The notes under the pieces were generated by a model, which worked only from the letters and a program-made list of their open reading frames with translations, did no database searches and was not told the DNA's origin. From Bacteroidota bacterium (GTDB lineage: Bacteria; Bacteroidota; Bacteroidia; Bacteroidales; VadinHA17), in contig DAOWNN010000112.1 in the NCBI GenBank assembly GCA_030642585.1, positions 1-7,234 on the forward strand: a stretch of 7,234 nt of DNA, in the 5' to 3' direction. The translations under genes and the position numbers were made by a program. This document shows positions 5,842-7,234 of this stretch, piece by piece. The first letter of the stretch is position 1. The number at the start of each line of letters is the position of its first letter.

Positions 5842-7170
5842 ATGCTCCATCTTAAATTTATCAGAGAAAATCAAGCATTGCTCGTGGATAGATTAAAATT
5901 GAAAAATTTTGATGCCACCAAACTTGTATCTGAAATTATTCAACTGGACGATCAGCGAAAGCAGACTCAGAATATGCAGGATAATAAACAGGCTGAAGTG
6001 AATAAGCTGTCACGTGAAATAGGAAACCTATTTAAATCCGGACAACAAGCAGAAGCAAATAAGGCAAAAGCAGATTCCTCCCGATTAAAGGAGGAGATTA
6101 AGACGTTTAATAGCAAGATGCAGGAAATATCTTCCTCAATGGAATCCCTTCTTATACAAATTCCCAACATTCCACATGAATCGGTTCCTCCCGGGAAAGG
6201 GGAGCAGGATAACATTGAAGTGTATAGGGAAGGAGATATGCCAGAACTTGGAAAGGAAGCACTTCCTCATTGGGATCTGGGGAAGAAGTACGATATTCTT
6301 GACTTTGAACTTGGCAATAAACTAACAGGTGCAGGATTTCCGGTATTTAAGGGAAAAGGAGCAAAGTTGCAGAGGGCATTGATCCAATTTTTTCTGGATG
6401 AAGCAATCAAGGCCGGGTATAATGAGATTATACCACCCTTGATGGTAAATGAAGATTCAGGTTTTGGAACCGGGCAATTGCCAGATAAAGAAGGGCAGAT
6501 GTATTATATCCCTTCTGAAAACTACTACCTTATCCCGACCTCAGAAGTTCCAATTACCAATATGTACCGTGATGTAATACTTGGGACGAAAGATCTTCCT
6601 GTTAAAAATACGGCTTATACTCCTTGTTTCAGGAGAGAAGCAGGATCTTATGGGAAAGATGTCAGGGGATTGAACCGGGTTCATCAGTTTGATAAGGTTG
6701 AAATTGTTCAAATTGTACACCCTGACAAGTCTTATGATTGCCTTGATGAAATGGTGAATTACGTAGAACAACTCCTTCAGAAATTAGAACTTCCTTTTCG
6801 CATTATGAGACTTTGTGGAGGCGATATTTCATTTACTTCTGCTCTGACATTTGATTTTGAAGTGTATTCTGCAGCCCAGCAAAAGTGGCTTGAAGTCAGT
6901 TCTGTTTCAAATTTTGAAGATTTCCAGGCTAACCGGCTTAAATTAAGATTCCGCGAAGAATCAGGGAAAAAGAACAGGGTGGCTCACACTTTAAATGGCA
7001 GTGCACTGGCTTTGCCCCGCATCGTTGCAGCATTGCTGGAAAATAATCAGACCCCCAAAGGGATTCAAATTCCACCGTATTGGTTCCTTATACCGGATTC
7101 GAATTCATTGATTAAACAAAAAGACCTGCCCCGGGTTTATCAAGGGATTCAGCAGTTACATCGATTTTAA
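5842..7170 (+). CDS. serS: Seryl-tRNA synthetase, C-terminus altered by an apparent 1-nt frameshift
   Basis: A class II aminoacyl-tRNA synthetase that charges tRNA-Ser with serine in the cytoplasm. The N-terminal coiled-coil arm (about 1-105) binds the long variable arm of tRNA-Ser. The catalytic domain has the serine-binding TSE loop (233-235), motif 2 (PCFRREAGSYGKDVRGLNR, 261-279, plus HQFDKVE) and motif 3 (LNGSALALPRIVAALLENNQ, 384-403). Everything is canonical to P412 (GIQIPP). The open frame then reads YWFLIPDS... to a TAA at 7168-7170, giving 442 residues. The normal ending is encoded one frame back: from base 7077 it reads VLVPYTGFEFID with TAA at 7113-7115, giving 424 residues, the usual length for the family in this phylum. 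A single base therefore seems to be missing at about 7072-7079. The ATG at 5842 gives the standard MLHLKFIREN start. A box AATATTTG (5791-5798), one mismatch from the -7 consensus, is a weak promoter candidate after the rpmA terminator. Confidence 0.93.
   Translation: MLHLKFIRENQALLVDRLKLKNFDATKLVSEIIQLDDQRKQTQNMQDNKQAEVNKLSREIGNLFKSGQQAEANKAKADSSRLKEEIKTFNSKMQEISSSMESLLIQIPNIPHESVPPGKGEQDNIEVYREGDMPELGKEALPHWDLGKKYDILDFELGNKLTGAGFPVFKGKGAKLQRALIQFFLDEAIKAGYNEIIPPLMVNEDSGFGTGQLPDKEGQMYYIPSENYYLIPTSEVPITNMYRDVILGTKDLPVKNTAYTPCFRREAGSYGKDVRGLNRVHQFDKVEIVQIVHPDKSYDCLDEMVNYVEQLLQKLELPFRIMRLCGGDISFTSALTFDFEVYSAAQQKWLEVSSVSNFEDFQANRLKLRFREESGKKNRVAHTLNGSALALPRIVAALLENNQTPKGIQIPPYWFLIPDSNSLIKQKDLPRVYQGIQQLHRF
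7077..7115 (+). other. Displaced canonical C-terminal segment of SerS (-1 frame)
   Basis: Read from 7077, this stretch encodes VLVPYTGFEFID and a TAA stop. It continues the conserved SerS ending ...GIQIPP that the open frame encodes up to 7076/7077. The open frame instead reads through it out of register. Thirteen codons that restore both the family sequence and the family stop position mark this as the true end of the gene, separated by a 1-nt deletion or a base-call error. Confidence 0.85.
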
Positions 7171-7172
7171 TC

Positions 7173-7234
7173 CTCCTTCGCGTTCCGCTTGCGCCACCGC
7201 TAAAGCTTTAGGCGGCACGCGGTCGGCGGACGAG
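7173..7234. repeat. GC-rich palindromic intergenic repeat (cut by window end)
   Basis: Right after the open serS frame the composition jumps to strongly GC-rich, unlike anything else in the window. The centre is a perfect 12-bp palindrome CTAAAGCTTTAG (7200-7211). It is extended by CCG/CGG (7197-7199 with 7213-7215, one bulged G) and GCG/CGC (7191-7193 with 7218-7220) into an imperfect hairpin covering 7191-7220. The flanks CCTCCTTCG (7173-7181) and GGCGGACGAG (7225-7234) resemble the arms of GC-rich dispersed repeats I recall from Bacteroidota intergenic regions. No second copy lies in the window, so repeat status is inference. No T-run follows within view, so it is not called a terminator. 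Confidence 0.5.

Noticed and set aside
7066..7082. Programmed -1 ribosomal frameshift site in serS
   Set aside because: A -1 slip would restore the normal protein, but there is no X-XXY-YYZ heptamer at the junction and no clear stimulatory hairpin immediately after it. A deletion or base error is simpler.

Overview
The window looks like an ordinary chromosomal stretch of a Bacteroidota (Bacteroidetes) bacterium. The evidence is a low-GC background, two TAnnTTTG-type -7 promoter boxes (the Bacteroidota sigma factor signature) placed divergently, a GH97 glycosidase with a signal peptide, a DUF4369-type lipoprotein, and a rplU-rpmA-serS cluster whose L21 carries a long Lys/Ala tail. The order or family cannot be fixed from the sequence alone.

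Left half (minus strand, transcribed from about 4530 toward 1): a bifunctional-nuclease (BFN/DUF151) protein with a C-terminal UVR motif, then after 3 nt a CNT/NupC-type nucleoside transporter, then after 102 nt a secreted GH97 glycoside hydrolase of the retaining (alpha-galactosidase-like) type, then after 76 nt the start of a lipoprotein with a DUF4369-like N-terminal domain that runs off the window. No convincing terminator separates these genes, so read-through is possible. Only the BFN-nupC pair is tight enough to call a coupled operon.

The 367-bp divergent intergenic region (4495-4861) holds a -7 box for each direction. Between them is a GC-richer, hairpin-rich block (about 4641-4785) that no gene explains. 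It may be a relic of a group II intron domain I or another structured RNA.

Right half (plus strand): rplU and rpmA (1 nt apart) end at a clear intrinsic terminator (5728-5780), followed by serS. The serS reading frame has lost register near its end. The family-typical C-terminus is encoded intact in the -1 frame (7077-7115) and would give a 424-residue protein, while the open frame runs on to a 442-residue product with an unrelated tail. This is either a real 1-nt deletion or a sequence error. After serS the base composition switches abruptly to GC-rich, with a palindromic, hairpin-forming sequence that looks like a dispersed intergenic repeat cut by the window edge.

No defence system, CRISPR array, transposase or tRNA was found. 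The items most worth a second look are the serS frameshift, the structured block at 4641-4785, the L21 tail and the terminal GC-rich repeat.
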